Positions 15,125 through 23,443 of a DNA stretch of 64,000 nucleotides are shown piece by piece (position 1 is the stretch's first letter; each line of letters opens with the position of its first letter). Source of the stretch: RH-AL1 sp964235705 (GTDB taxonomy: Bacteria > Pseudomonadota > Alphaproteobacteria > Rhizobiales > Beijerinckiaceae); assembly GCA_964235705.1 (NCBI GenBank), contig CAXSDP010000007.1:29604-93603 (forward strand). Reading direction: 5' to 3'. Below the pieces are notes generated by a model, which worked only from the letters and a program-made list of their open reading frames with translations, did no database searches and was not told the DNA's origin. Position numbers and translations under genes: made by a program.

Positions 15125-18100
15125 AGCACTTCAACCTGTCGCGATGGGCGCTCGAGCATCGCTCGTTCGTTTACTTCCTGATGATCGCCTCGGTGATCGC
15201 CGGCGTGATCGCCTACGGCAAGTTGGGGCGGGAGGAGGACCCGACCTTCGCCATCAAAACCATGATCGTCAGCGCGGAATGGCCGGGCGCCACGATCGGC
15301 GACACGCTCGACCAGGTCACCGACCGCATCGAGAAGGAGTTGCAGCAGGTCGACGGCCTCGATTTCACCCGGAGCTACACGACGCCGGGCAAGGCCACCG
15401 TCTTCGTGCAGTTCAAGGACACCGTCGATCCCAAGCGTCTGCCGGGCCTGTTCTACCAGGTGCGCAAGCACATCGGCGACATCCGCAACACCTTCCCCGA
15501 CACGTTGAAGAGCATCACCTTCAACGACGAGTTCGGCGACGTTTACGGCAACGTCTACGCCTTCACCGCCGACGGCCTCTCCATGCGCCAGCTGCGCGAC
15601 TACGTGGAGGGCGTGCGCTCCGCCGTGCTGCGCGTGCCCAACATCGGCAAGACGATGCTGGTCGGCACGCAGGACGAATCGATCTACCTCGACTTCTCGA
15701 CCGGCAAGCTCGCGGGACTCGGCATCGACACGGCCGCCCTCATCAAGACGTTGCAGGCGCAGAACGCCATCGCGCCCTCGGGCGTGGTGCAGGCCGGCGC
15801 CGAGCAGGTGTCCGTGCGCGTGGGCGGCCAGTTCACCTCCGAGGCGAGCTTGAAGGCCATCAACCTGCGGGTGAACGACCGCTTCTTCCGCTTGTCCGAC
15901 GTCGCCGACATCCATCGCGGCTACCCCGACCCGCCGCAGCCGCTGTTCCGCTACGACGGCCAACCGGCGATCGGCCTCGCCGTCGCGATGCGGGCCGGCG
16001 GCAACCTCCTCGTGTTCGGCCGCGACCTGAAGGCCAAGATGCGCGCGGTCGAGGCGACGCTGCCGATCGGGGTCGGCGTCCACCTCGTGTCCGACCAGCC
16101 GCGCATCGTGGAGCACGCCGTCGGCGGCTTCACCGAGGCGCTGGGCGAGGCCATCGCCATCGTGCTGCTCGTGTCCTTCGTGAGCCTGGGCGTCAGGGCC
16201 GGCCTCGTCGTCTCCATCTCGATCCCGCTGGTGCTGGCGGTGACCTTCGTGGTGCTGGCGGTCATGGGCGTCACCCTGCAGCGCATCTCGCTCGGCGCGC
16301 TGATCATCGCGCTGGGCCTGCTCGTCGACGACGCGATGATCACGGTGGAGATGATGGTGGCGCGCCTCGAACACGGCGACAGCCGCGAGCAGGCGGCGAC
16401 CTTCGCCTACACGTCCACCGCCTTCCCCATGCTGACCGGGACGCTCGCCACCGTCGCCGGCTTCCTGCCGATCGGCTTCAACGGGTCGGCGGCCGGCGAG
16501 TACACCTACTCCCTCTTCGTGGTGATCGCGGTGTCGCTGCTCGTCTCGTGGGTGGTGGCGGTGCTGTTCGCGCCGCTGATCGGCGTGAGGATCCTGCCCA
16601 GGGCGCTGAAACACCACGCGGGCGGCCCGGGCCGCCTCATGCGCGCCTTCCGGGCGTTCCTGCTGGTGGCGATGCGCTGGCGCTGGGTCACCGTGGGCTC
16701 CACGCTCGCCACGCTCGCGCTGGCGGTGTTCGGCATGCGCTTCGTGCAGCAGCAGTTCTTCCCCCCCTCCGACCGGCCGGAGATCCTCGTCGACATGACG
16801 CTGCCGCAGTCGTCCTCCACCGGCGAGACCAAGCGCCAGATGGACCGCTTCGAGGCGCACCTCGCCGGCAACCCCGACATCGTCAAGTGGAGCTCCTACG
16901 TGGGCGAGGGCGCGATCCGCTTCTACCTGCCGCTCGACCAGCAACTCGGCAACAGCTTCTACGGGCAGGTGGTGATCGAGACGACGTCCTTGGCGGCGCG
17001 CAACAAACTCATGCCGATCCTGACGAAGCTCGGCCGCGAACAGTTCGTCGGCACGGACGTGTTCATCCACTCGCTCGACCTCGGGCCGCCGGTCGGGCGC
17101 CCGGTGCAGTACCGGGTGAGCGGCCCGGACGTGCAGGCGGTGCGCCAGAAGGCGGTGGAGCTCGCCAGCATCGTCGGCGCCAACGCGCACCTCGGCGTGC
17201 CGACCTACGACTGGAACGAGCCGGGGCAGGTGCTGCGGGTCAACATCCTGCAGGACAAGGCACGGCAACTCGGCGTGACCGGCCAGGACATCGCCGGCAT
17301 CCTGAACGCCGTCGCGCAGGGCACGGACATCACGCAAGTGCGCGACTCGATCTACCTCGTCAACGTGGTCGGTCGCGCGCAGGAGCGAGAGCGCAACTCC
17401 ATCGACACGCTGGGCGGGCTGCAGGTGGCGCTATCGAACGGGCGGACCGTGCCGCTGCTCGCCTTCGCGCGGCTGGATTACGGGTTGCAACAGCCGATCG
17501 TTTGGCGTCGCGACAGGCTGCCGACGGTGACGCTGCGCTCCACCATTGTCGACGCGACGCAGCCCGCCACCGTCGTCGCGCAGCTGAGGCCGCAAATCGA
17601 CGCCTTCGCCGCCGCGCTGCCGGCCGGCTACGGGCTCGCCACCGGCGGCGCGGTGGAGGAGAGCGCCAAGGGCCAGGGGCCGATCGCCTCCGTGGTGCCG
17701 GTGATGCTGCTGACGATGGCGTTCCTGCTGATGGTGCAGCTGCAAAGCTTCGGCAAGCTGCTGCTGGTCATCTCGGTCGCGCCGCTCGGGCTGATCGGGG
17801 TGGTGGCCGCCCTGCTGCCGTCCGGCGCGCCGCTCGGCTTCGTCGCCATCCTCGGCGTGCTGGCGCTGATCGGCATCATCATCCGGAACTCGGTCATCCT
17901 CGTCGCGCAGATCGACGAGTACCTCGCCGAGGGCCGCGCCCCCTGGGACGCGGTCGTGGAGGCGACCTGCCACCGGGTGCGGCCGATCCTGCTGACCGCC
18001 GCCGCCGCCAGCCTCGGCATGATCCCGATCGCCCGCGAGGTGTTCTGGGGGCCGATGGCCTACGCGATGATCGGCGGCATCCTGGCCGGTACCGTGCTCA

Positions 18101-18219
18101 CCCTGGTGTTCCTGCCGGCCCTCTACGTCGGCTGCTACCGCATCCGACCGAGGGCCGGCACGGCCCCGCGCGAGGAGGTGTTCGACGAAACCGTCACGCC
18201 GCTGCGGATGCGGTCCTGA
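15121..18219 (+). CDS. RND multidrug efflux pump, AcrB/AcrD/AcrF family
   Basis: 1032-residue inner-membrane pump. GTG at 15121 overlaps the adaptor stop (GTGA); family members begin like this with LSRWALEHRSFVYFLMI. Twelve helices in two halves each with a large periplasmic loop are visible: helix 1, porter domain to about residue 330, helices 2-6 containing GLLVDDAMITVEMM with the proton-relay Asp pair, then a second repeat ending VLTLVFLPALYVGCYRI. An outer-membrane channel gene is not present in the operon, so a TolC-like protein from elsewhere must complete the complex. Substrates unknown. Confidence 0.95.
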   Translation: MKHFNLSRWALEHRSFVYFLMIASVIAGVIAYGKLGREEDPTFAIKTMIVSAEWPGATIGDTLDQVTDRIEKELQQVDGLDFTRSYTTPGKATVFVQFKDTVDPKRLPGLFYQVRKHIGDIRNTFPDTLKSITFNDEFGDVYGNVYAFTADGLSMRQLRDYVEGVRSAVLRVPNIGKTMLVGTQDESIYLDFSTGKLAGLGIDTAALIKTLQAQNAIAPSGVVQAGAEQVSVRVGGQFTSEASLKAINLRVNDRFFRLSDVADIHRGYPDPPQPLFRYDGQPAIGLAVAMRAGGNLLVFGRDLKAKMRAVEATLPIGVGVHLVSDQPRIVEHAVGGFTEALGEAIAIVLLVSFVSLGVRAGLVVSISIPLVLAVTFVVLAVMGVTLQRISLGALIIALGLLVDDAMITVEMMVARLEHGDSREQAATFAYTSTAFPMLTGTLATVAGFLPIGFNGSAAGEYTYSLFVVIAVSLLVSWVVAVLFAPLIGVRILPRALKHHAGGPGRLMRAFRAFLLVAMRWRWVTVGSTLATLALAVFGMRFVQQQFFPPSDRPEILVDMTLPQSSSTGETKRQMDRFEAHLAGNPDIVKWSSYVGEGAIRFYLPLDQQLGNSFYGQVVIETTSLAARNKLMPILTKLGREQFVGTDVFIHSLDLGPPVGRPVQYRVSGPDVQAVRQKAVELASIVGANAHLGVPTYDWNEPGQVLRVNILQDKARQLGVTGQDIAGILNAVAQGTDITQVRDSIYLVNVVGRAQERERNSIDTLGGLQVALSNGRTVPLLAFARLDYGLQQPIVWRRDRLPTVTLRSTIVDATQPATVVAQLRPQIDAFAAALPAGYGLATGGAVEESAKGQGPIASVVPVMLLTMAFLLMVQLQSFGKLLLVISVAPLGLIGVVAALLPSGAPLGFVAILGVLALIGIIIRNSVILVAQIDEYLAEGRAPWDAVVEATCHRVRPILLTAAAASLGMIPIAREVFWGPMAYAMIGGILAGTVLTLVFLPALYVGCYRIRPRAGTAPREEVFDETVTPLRMRS

Positions 18220-18223
18220 AACC

Positions 18224-19261
18224 TCAAAGCTGGAGGAAGAAGCGCAGCATCTCGCGGCTCGCGTCGGGGCCGCGCGGGTCGGTGTAGGACCCCGTCGCGC
18301 TGCCGCCGGCCCAAGCGTGCCCGGCGCCATCCAGCATCCATTCCTCGACGGCGATGCGCGACGCCCGATCCCTGAAGACCTTGCGCGTGAAGGCCACGCC
18401 GCCGTCCGAGCGGCCGGTGGTGACCTCGGGGTCCGACAGGTCGGCGCGGGCCTGGTCGGTCACGTGGCCGGCGTTGGAAGGGTTGACCGTGCCGTCCGCC
18501 GTGCCGTGGAACACGATGGTCGGCACCACGCGCGAGGGATGTCCGTCCGCCGGTGCCGCGCCGCCCCGCATGGCGGCGAAGGCCGAACCCATGTCGCGCG
18601 CCGCGCCGCAGGCCAAGCCGGAGTGCACGCCGACGCCGGCGTAAAGGTCGGGGTAGCGCTGCCCCATGATCGCCGCCGCCGCCCCGCCGGCAGAGAGCCC
18701 GGCCACGTACACTTTACCGGCAACGACGGGGACCTCGCGCATGACTTCGCGGGTGATCGCGGCGATCAGCGAGGGCTCGCCGCCGTCGCGCCGCTGGTCG
18801 CCGGCGTTGAACCAGTTCCAGCAGCCGGACATGTTGGCCGAACGCGACTGCTCGGGATAGGCGACGAGGAAGCCGACCTCGTCGGCGAGCTCGTTCATCC
18901 GCGTGCCGGCGGCGAAATCGTCGGGCGATTGGGTGCAGCCGTGCAGCATCACCACGAGCGGCAACGGCGCGTCGTCGAAGCGGGCCGGCACGTACAGCTT
19001 GTAGCGCCGTTGGCCGGCCGCGTTGCTGATCGAGCGCGTCTCGAAACGCGACGTCCGTGGCTTCGCGATCGCCGGGGCCGGGGTGGTGGTGCGCGACTCG
19101 GGCGAAGCGGTCCGTCCCGCTCCGTACGGCGCCCGCGCGCCCAGTTCCTTCGAGATCGCCCCGACCGCGTCGGCCAGCCGACCGGCGCGCGTCAAACGCA
19201 GCGCGTCGTTCATCGACTCGCGCGTCGCCGCGCCGAGGTTGAGTTTGAAGAGGCTGTCCAT
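18224..19261 (-). CDS. PHB depolymerase-family esterase
   Basis: 345-residue alpha/beta hydrolase of the PHB-depolymerase/feruloyl-esterase type. Motifs: oxyanion HGCTQSPDDFAAGT (107-120), WFNAGDQRRDGGEPS (150-164), lipase box AGLSAGG with Ser190, Asp256 in HGTADGTVNP, and His315 in GAGHAWAGG. No signal peptide is evident; residues 1-75 form a helical then Pro/Thr-rich leader. ATG at 19261 is chosen over an upstream frame start because AGGACA precedes it and the family begins this way. It follows an RHH regulator by 35 bases, so the two are probably co-transcribed. Activity on polyhydroxybutyrate oligomers is inferred, not certain. Confidence 0.87.
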   Translation of the reverse strand: MDSLFKLNLGAATRESMNDALRLTRAGRLADAVGAISKELGARAPYGAGRTASPESRTTTPAPAIAKPRTSRFETRSISNAAGQRRYKLYVPARFDDAPLPLVVMLHGCTQSPDDFAAGTRMNELADEVGFLVAYPEQSRSANMSGCWNWFNAGDQRRDGGEPSLIAAITREVMREVPVVAGKVYVAGLSAGGAAAAIMGQRYPDLYAGVGVHSGLACGAARDMGSAFAAMRGGAAPADGHPSRVVPTIVFHGTADGTVNPSNAGHVTDQARADLSDPEVTTGRSDGGVAFTRKVFRDRASRIAVEEWMLDGAGHAWAGGSATGSYTDPRGPDASREMLRFFLQL

Positions 19262-19296
19262 GGTTCGTTTGTCCTGTTGGGGCGGTCGCGATGCGA

Positions 19297-19713
19297 TCAA
19301 ACCATGCGGTCGCGCAGGGCGGTCTTCACGTCGGGGCTCGCTTGAAGCGTTCCCAGGATCTGGATCGAGGCGATGGACGCCCGCGCGAGGTCAGCGGGCA
19401 CGTCGAGCGCGATGCTCGCCAAACCGATGACCCGGATGTCGATGGGAGCGCCGGCTTGGTGCGCGGCTTCCAGCTCGGCCCGCCCGTAGTGGCGCAGTCC
19501 GAGTTCCATCTTCTCCCTGGCGACGGAGCGCATGACGGTCTCGTCGTGCCGATCGAGGAGGTTGCGGATCGCGGTGCGGATCAGGTCGGTGCGATTGGCG
19601 TAGAAGCCGTCGCGGACCAGCAGGTCGATGCGCCCGAGGTCGACGTGGCCGAGGTTGAGGGTGATCTTCTCGCTCTCGGGATAACGCGGTCGATCGCGGC
19701 CATTTTCCACCAT
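19297..19713 (-). CDS. ribbon-helix-helix (CopG-type) transcriptional regulator
   Basis: 138-residue protein. The N-terminal RHH domain reads ESEKITLNLGHVDLGRIDLLV then NRTDLIRTAIRNLLDRHDE: a strand followed by two helices, about residues 14-55. The C-terminal part (VIGLASIALDVPADLARASI ... SPDVKTALRDRM) is a second small domain of unknown role. ATG at 19713 has AAGGAG exactly 6 bases upstream; an earlier in-frame ATG at 19734 lies within the operator palindrome. Directly upstream is an 18-bp perfect palindrome, as expected for autoregulation by a dimeric RHH protein. It heads an operon with the PHB-type esterase. Confidence 0.85.
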   Translation of the reverse strand: MVENGRDRPRYPESEKITLNLGHVDLGRIDLLVRDGFYANRTDLIRTAIRNLLDRHDETVMRSVAREKMELGLRHYGRAELEAAHQAGAPIDIRVIGLASIALDVPADLARASIASIQILGTLQASPDVKTALRDRMV

Positions 19714-19725
19714 AACCATCTCCTT

Positions 19726-19743
19726 ACCATCCATATGGATGGT
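19726..19743. promoter_or_regulatory. 18-bp perfect palindrome, likely RHH operator
   Basis: ACCATCCATATGGATGGT is a perfect 18-bp inverted repeat that ends just before the AAGGAG of the RHH gene. Binding here would cover the 5' leader and ribosome-binding region. RHH dimers bind short palindromes of this kind, so feedback control of the regulator-esterase operon is likely. Confidence 0.65.
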
Positions 19744-19908
19744 TAAAGAGGTGTTGCAAGGCTCATTGGTCGGTTATTCGTTTGTCCGTTCGCGGTTCGC
19801 AGCCCCTATGATCGCAACATCAAAGGCCGGCGAGTGAGCCGGCCTCGTACTCGTCTCGTGGGTCTTCGCCTCGGACGCCCCTTCGCTCGCGCGTCGGGAC
19901 CCTTCGGA

Positions 19909-20250
19909 TCAAGGCCCATTGCCGTTGCTCGGCAACCCGCCGGCGGGTCCGCCAGTGGCGGACTGCTTCGCGTCGAAGTCGAGTTCCCGCGTCACGCCAG
20001 GCGCCTGCTCCGTCTGGATCGTCCGCCGGAAGACGTCGGCCCCCGGCCCTTGGTACGAGGACTCGGCAGGGCCGTCCCCATAACGGCCCTGAGGACGTGT
20101 CTGGGCACTGTGCCCATAGCCCGGGCCTCGGTTGCCCGCGTGGCGATGGTGGGCCCTTGGCACGACATGGCGGGTTCGTGCGTCGGCCATCGGCGCGTAC
20201 AGGGTGAGAATAGCGGCACCGGCCGCCACGTACGAGATACTGTGGATCAT
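19909..20250 (-). CDS. small secreted protein ending SATGGPAGGLPS (family member 2)
   Basis: 113-residue precursor from ATG at 20250 with AAGG 9 bases upstream. Signal peptide 1-24 (YVAAGAAILTLYAPMADA). The mature N-part is His/Arg-rich (HVVPRAHHRHAGNRGPGYGH). The C-terminal half, SYQGPGADVFRRTIQTEQAPGVTRELDFDAKQSATGGPAGGLPS (read in parts), is clearly homologous to the neighbouring protein at 20430-20816: GPG-x-x-VFRRTI and the (S/T)ATGGPxGGLPS end are shared. The pair looks like a tandem duplication that has diverged in the N-part. No known domain. Confidence 0.75.
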   Translation of the reverse strand: MIHSISYVAAGAAILTLYAPMADARTRHVVPRAHHRHAGNRGPGYGHSAQTRPQGRYGDGPAESSYQGPGADVFRRTIQTEQAPGVTRELDFDAKQSATGGPAGGLPSNGNGP

Positions 20251-20429
20251 CAAACACGACCTTTCAAGGGATGTTGCCCGCGCGGACTCGTCAACGACGA
20301 ACATCACGCGGGCAGGTGGCGGCTCACGAGGAATCGGTCGCCGCGCTTCGGTCATGCGGTCCGCCCTCACGCCGTCCCGGACATTCGGGGGCGGATCGGC
20401 GAGCGGATCGCCCTCATCGTCGCGTCCAC

Positions 20430-20816
20430 CTAGCGACCGCCGCCGCCGCTCTGGCTTGGCAGGCCGCCGGACGGCCCGCCGGTCGCGGTCTGCTTGGCAT
20501 CGGGATCGAGTTCGGTCGCCAAGCCAGGCTCGTGCGCCGACTCGATCGTCCGCCGGAACACTTCGCCGCCCGGTCCATGGTAGGACGGATCGTCGGGCGC
20601 TTCCTCGTAACCGAAGCGGGGATCCACCGGATACCTCGCCCGCACGTCGTAGCGTGCCCCCACGTCGGGATGGCCGAGCGGAGCATGGCGCTCGGCGGAA
20701 TGATAGCGATGGTGGGAATGGCGCGCCCCGTCGTGGCGGGGCTGGGCCTCGGCCGCGGTGACCGACGAGGACACGATGGCGGCGCTCGATATCAGGTAAA
20801 GAAGCTGTCGCTTCAT
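20430..20816 (-). CDS. small secreted His-rich protein ending TATGGPSGGLPS (family member 3)
   Basis: 128-residue precursor from ATG at 20816. Residues 1-24 are a Sec signal peptide (MKRQLLYLISSAAIVSSSVT then AAEA). The mature part begins QPRHDGARHSHHRYHSAERH, then a Tyr/Asp/Pro region, SYHGPGGEVFRRTIES, DPDAKQTATGGPSGGLPS, and a Gly tail. It is paralogous to the gene 180 bases downstream. An EcfG-type promoter (20852-20876) sits 36 bases upstream of the start, indicating control by the general stress sigma factor. Function unknown; envelope stress or metal handling are guesses. Confidence 0.78.
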   Translation of the reverse strand: MKRQLLYLISSAAIVSSSVTAAEAQPRHDGARHSHHRYHSAERHAPLGHPDVGARYDVRARYPVDPRFGYEEAPDDPSYHGPGGEVFRRTIESAHEPGLATELDPDAKQTATGGPSGGLPSQSGGGGR

Positions 20817-21126
20817 AGTGGGCGATCTTTCGATGGAGCTGTTCAACCAGAAACGGATCATCGGCATCCAAGTTCCTGGCGCGTCCTGGTCCTCGGTTTC
20901 AATTTCCCGTCAACCGTCTCGACTTGCGGACCGGCCATGCCGAACCCGCTTCACGGCCATGGTTACTGGTGCGTAGTCGCGCGAGTACAAGACCACCATG
21001 CCGCATGGACACTGCGGACGATGTCGCACCTCCCTCGTGGTCCTCGGGGAAGGTGGGCCAGCCCCGCGAGCCTCGCCCACCTGGCTCGCGGCTTGCTCGG
21101 CCGCCGCGACGACGCGAGGGGGTGAC
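20817..21126. other. intergenic region between divergent genes
   Basis: 310 bases between the His-rich protein gene and the transglutaminase. The left part holds the EcfG-type promoter. The right part shows only the strong GAGGGGG before the transglutaminase ATG. No additional gene seen. Confidence 0.5.
20852..20876 (-). promoter_or_regulatory. EcfG-type (general stress response) promoter
   Basis: On the minus strand GGAAC (20876-20872) and CGTT (20855-20852) are separated by exactly 16 bases, the consensus of alphaproteobacterial EcfG sigma factors (GGAAC-N16/17-CGTT). The -10 element ends 36 bases before the ATG of the secreted His-rich protein at 20816. This is the only match with correct spacing found by eye in front of a gene. 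Confidence 0.7.
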
Positions 21127-21984
21127 ATGGATTTCGAACTCGACTGCAAGCTCGGCTACCGCACGACCGTCACGACCCCGTTCCTCTTCAACATCGAGGC
21201 GCAAACCTTCGGCGCCCAGCGCGTGGTGGAGGAGCACCTGACGATCACGCCCGAGTGTCCCCTCGACCGCTGGACGATGCCCGAGAGCGGCAACCGCTAC
21301 TTCCGACTGATGGCGCCGGCCGGGACGCTCACCGTCGCGTACCGGGCCAAGGTGAGCTGGCAACCCGTGCTGAGGGACCCCGACGCCGTCACCGAACTGA
21401 CCGCCGACCGGCTCCCGCTCGCGGTGTTCACCCACTTGTACCCCAGCCGCTACTGCCAGTCCGACAAGCTGGAACGCTTCGCCCGCAGCACCTTCGGCGA
21501 CCTCGCGCCGGGCTACGCCCGCGTCAACGGCATCTGCAACTGGATCAACCAGTACGTCGCCTACGAGGGCGGCGTGTCCGACGCGCTGACGTCGGCCTCC
21601 GACACGGTGCTGCAACGCGCCGGCGTGTGCCGCGACTTCGCCCACCTCGCCATCGCCATCTGCCGCACGCTCGGCATCCCGGCCCGTTACGTCAGCGCCT
21701 ACGCCTCGCGACTCGCCCCGCCCGACTTCCACGCCGTCTTCGAGGCCTACCTCGAGGGTCCAGCGGGCGGAGGCTGGTACCTGTTCGATCCCACCCGCAA
21801 GGCCGACCCGGCGGGGTTGATCCGCATCGGCGTCGGCCGTGACGCGGCGGAGGTCGCCTTCTGCTCGCCCTACGGCGCGATCGAGTACGACAAGCCGGAG
21901 GTGAGCATCACCGCCGCCGCGCCGGGGGTCGCCGCACCAGGTGTCGCGACATCGGCGGCGGTACGCTCGGAGGACGGGGTTTAG
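21127..21984 (+). CDS. transglutaminase-like cysteine protease family protein
   Basis: 285-residue cytoplasmic protein. An N-terminal beta-domain (about 1-95) is followed by the transglutaminase core with a full triad: Cys168 in AGVCRDFAHLAIAICR, His202 in PPDFHAVFEAYL, and Asp221 in WYLFDPTR. ATG at 21127 has GAGGGGG just upstream. The C-terminal tail contains a short coding repeat (AAPGVAAPGVAT). Such proteins act as peptidases or amidases on unknown targets. It stands alone; convergent with hflX. Confidence 0.88.
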   Translation: MDFELDCKLGYRTTVTTPFLFNIEAQTFGAQRVVEEHLTITPECPLDRWTMPESGNRYFRLMAPAGTLTVAYRAKVSWQPVLRDPDAVTELTADRLPLAVFTHLYPSRYCQSDKLERFARSTFGDLAPGYARVNGICNWINQYVAYEGGVSDALTSASDTVLQRAGVCRDFAHLAIAICRTLGIPARYVSAYASRLAPPDFHAVFEAYLEGPAGGGWYLFDPTRKADPAGLIRIGVGRDAAEVAFCSPYGAIEYDKPEVSITAAAPGVAAPGVATSAAVRSEDGV

Positions 21985-22036
21985 CACCGCGCTCGCGTGG
22001 CGAGGTGATCCCCGCCCCACCGTCCCGCCGTGCTCG

Positions 22037-23401
22037 TCAGCGCGTGGCGAGGCTCCGTCGCAGCCGCGCGATGGCGCCGGGCAGGCCGCGCACCCTCAGC
22101 ACGCGGCCGGTCTCGTCGTACGCCTCCGAGAGCACCCGCGCGCTCTCGTACACCTCGCCGAGCAGCCCCTGGTTCGCGTAGGGCAGCACCAGCACGTCCT
22201 CCACCATCGCCGCCTCGAAGAACGCGATGATGGTGTCGCGCAGCGCGCCCACGTCGGCGGGCGCGTGGGCGGAGAGCAGGATCGCGTCCGGGTGCTTGTC
22301 CCGCAGGGCGGCGCGCCCGGCGGCGTCCACCCGGTCCGCCTTGTTCAGCACGAGCCGGGAGGGCACCCCGTCCGCCCCGATCTCGTGCAGCACGGCGCGG
22401 CTCACCGCCAACTGCGCCTCGTAGGTCGGGTCCGACGCGTCGACCACGAACAGCAGCAGCGAGGCCTCCAGCGCTTCCGCCAGGGTGGAGCGGAACGAGG
22501 CGACGAGGTCGTGCGGCAGTTGCTTGATGAAACCGACCGTGTCGGACACGAGCACGCGGGGCCTGGTTTCCGGCTGGAGGGTCCGCACGGTGGTGTCGAG
22601 GGTGGCGAACAGCTTGTCCTCCACCAGCACCTGGCTGCCGGTGAGGGCCCGCATCAGGGAGGACTTGCCCGCGTTGGTGTAGCCGACCAGCGCCACCCGT
22701 AGCTGGTCGCGGCGGGCGGTCCGGCGCTGGTCGCCGTCGCGCTGCACCGCGTCCAACTGCTCCTTCAGCTCCGCGAGCCGGTCGCGGACCTTGCGCCGGT
22801 CGAGGTCCAGGGTGGTTTCGCCGGCACCGGGACCCTGCTGGCGCCCGCCGCCGGTCGTCGACTCCCGCATCCGGGGCACCACGTATTTCAGGCGCGCCAT
22901 CTCCACCTGCAGCCTCGCTTCCCGAGTGTTGGCGTGGCGGTGGAAGATCTCGACGATGACGCCCGTGCGGTCCAGCACCTCCGCGCCGGTGGCCCGTTCC
23001 AGGTTGCGGATCTGGCTGGGCGAGAGTTCGTGGTCGACGATGACGTGGCGGGGTTTAAGGCCGGCGGCGGACTCGGGCTCGGCGGCCTCGGTGGCGTCGT
23101 CGGGCGCTTCGGCGGCACCCTCGAACCGTAGGCGGGCCTTGGCCCTCGGGGGTGGGGCCATGGACCCGACGACACCGGTGCCACCGGTCAACGCCGCCAG
23201 TTCGCCCAGCTTGCCGCTCCCCAGCAACGAGGCGCCGCCCAGCCCCTCGCGCTTCTGCGACACGGTGCCGACCACGGCGTAGCCGAGCGTCTTGACCAGG
23301 CGCCCCAACTCGCCGAGGCTGGCCTCGTGCGCGACGTCGTCGACGTCCGGCAACTGGATGCCGACGAGGACGGCGAGCGGGATCGGCGGTTTGGTCTCCA
23401 T
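22037..23401 (-). CDS. hflX: ribosome-associated GTPase HflX
   Basis: 454-residue GTPase that binds the 50S subunit and splits stalled or stressed 70S ribosomes. The HflX N-domain ends with VEIFHRHANTREARLQVEMARLKY, followed by the Gly-rich turn RMRESTTGGGRQQGPGAGET (about 178-196). G-domain motifs: G1 VGYTNAGKSS (239-248), G2 LDTT, G3 DTVGFI, G4 NKAD. An Ala/Glu-rich insertion (about 90-112) extends the N-domain relative to E. coli. ATG at 23401 preferred over an upstream GTG. In many alphaproteobacteria hfq precedes hflX; here the upstream gene is an RNase J-like nuclease instead. Confidence 0.95.
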   Translation of the reverse strand: METKPPIPLAVLVGIQLPDVDDVAHEASLGELGRLVKTLGYAVVGTVSQKREGLGGASLLGSGKLGELAALTGGTGVVGSMAPPPRAKARLRFEGAAEAPDDATEAAEPESAAGLKPRHVIVDHELSPSQIRNLERATGAEVLDRTGVIVEIFHRHANTREARLQVEMARLKYVVPRMRESTTGGGRQQGPGAGETTLDLDRRKVRDRLAELKEQLDAVQRDGDQRRTARRDQLRVALVGYTNAGKSSLMRALTGSQVLVEDKLFATLDTTVRTLQPETRPRVLVSDTVGFIKQLPHDLVASFRSTLAEALEASLLLFVVDASDPTYEAQLAVSRAVLHEIGADGVPSRLVLNKADRVDAAGRAALRDKHPDAILLSAHAPADVGALRDTIIAFFEAAMVEDVLVLPYANQGLLGEVYESARVLSEAYDETGRVLRVRGLPGAIARLRRSLATR

Positions 23402-23443
23402 GGGCGGCACCGTAGCACGGACGGGCGGCGCGTTCGTCCCGCG

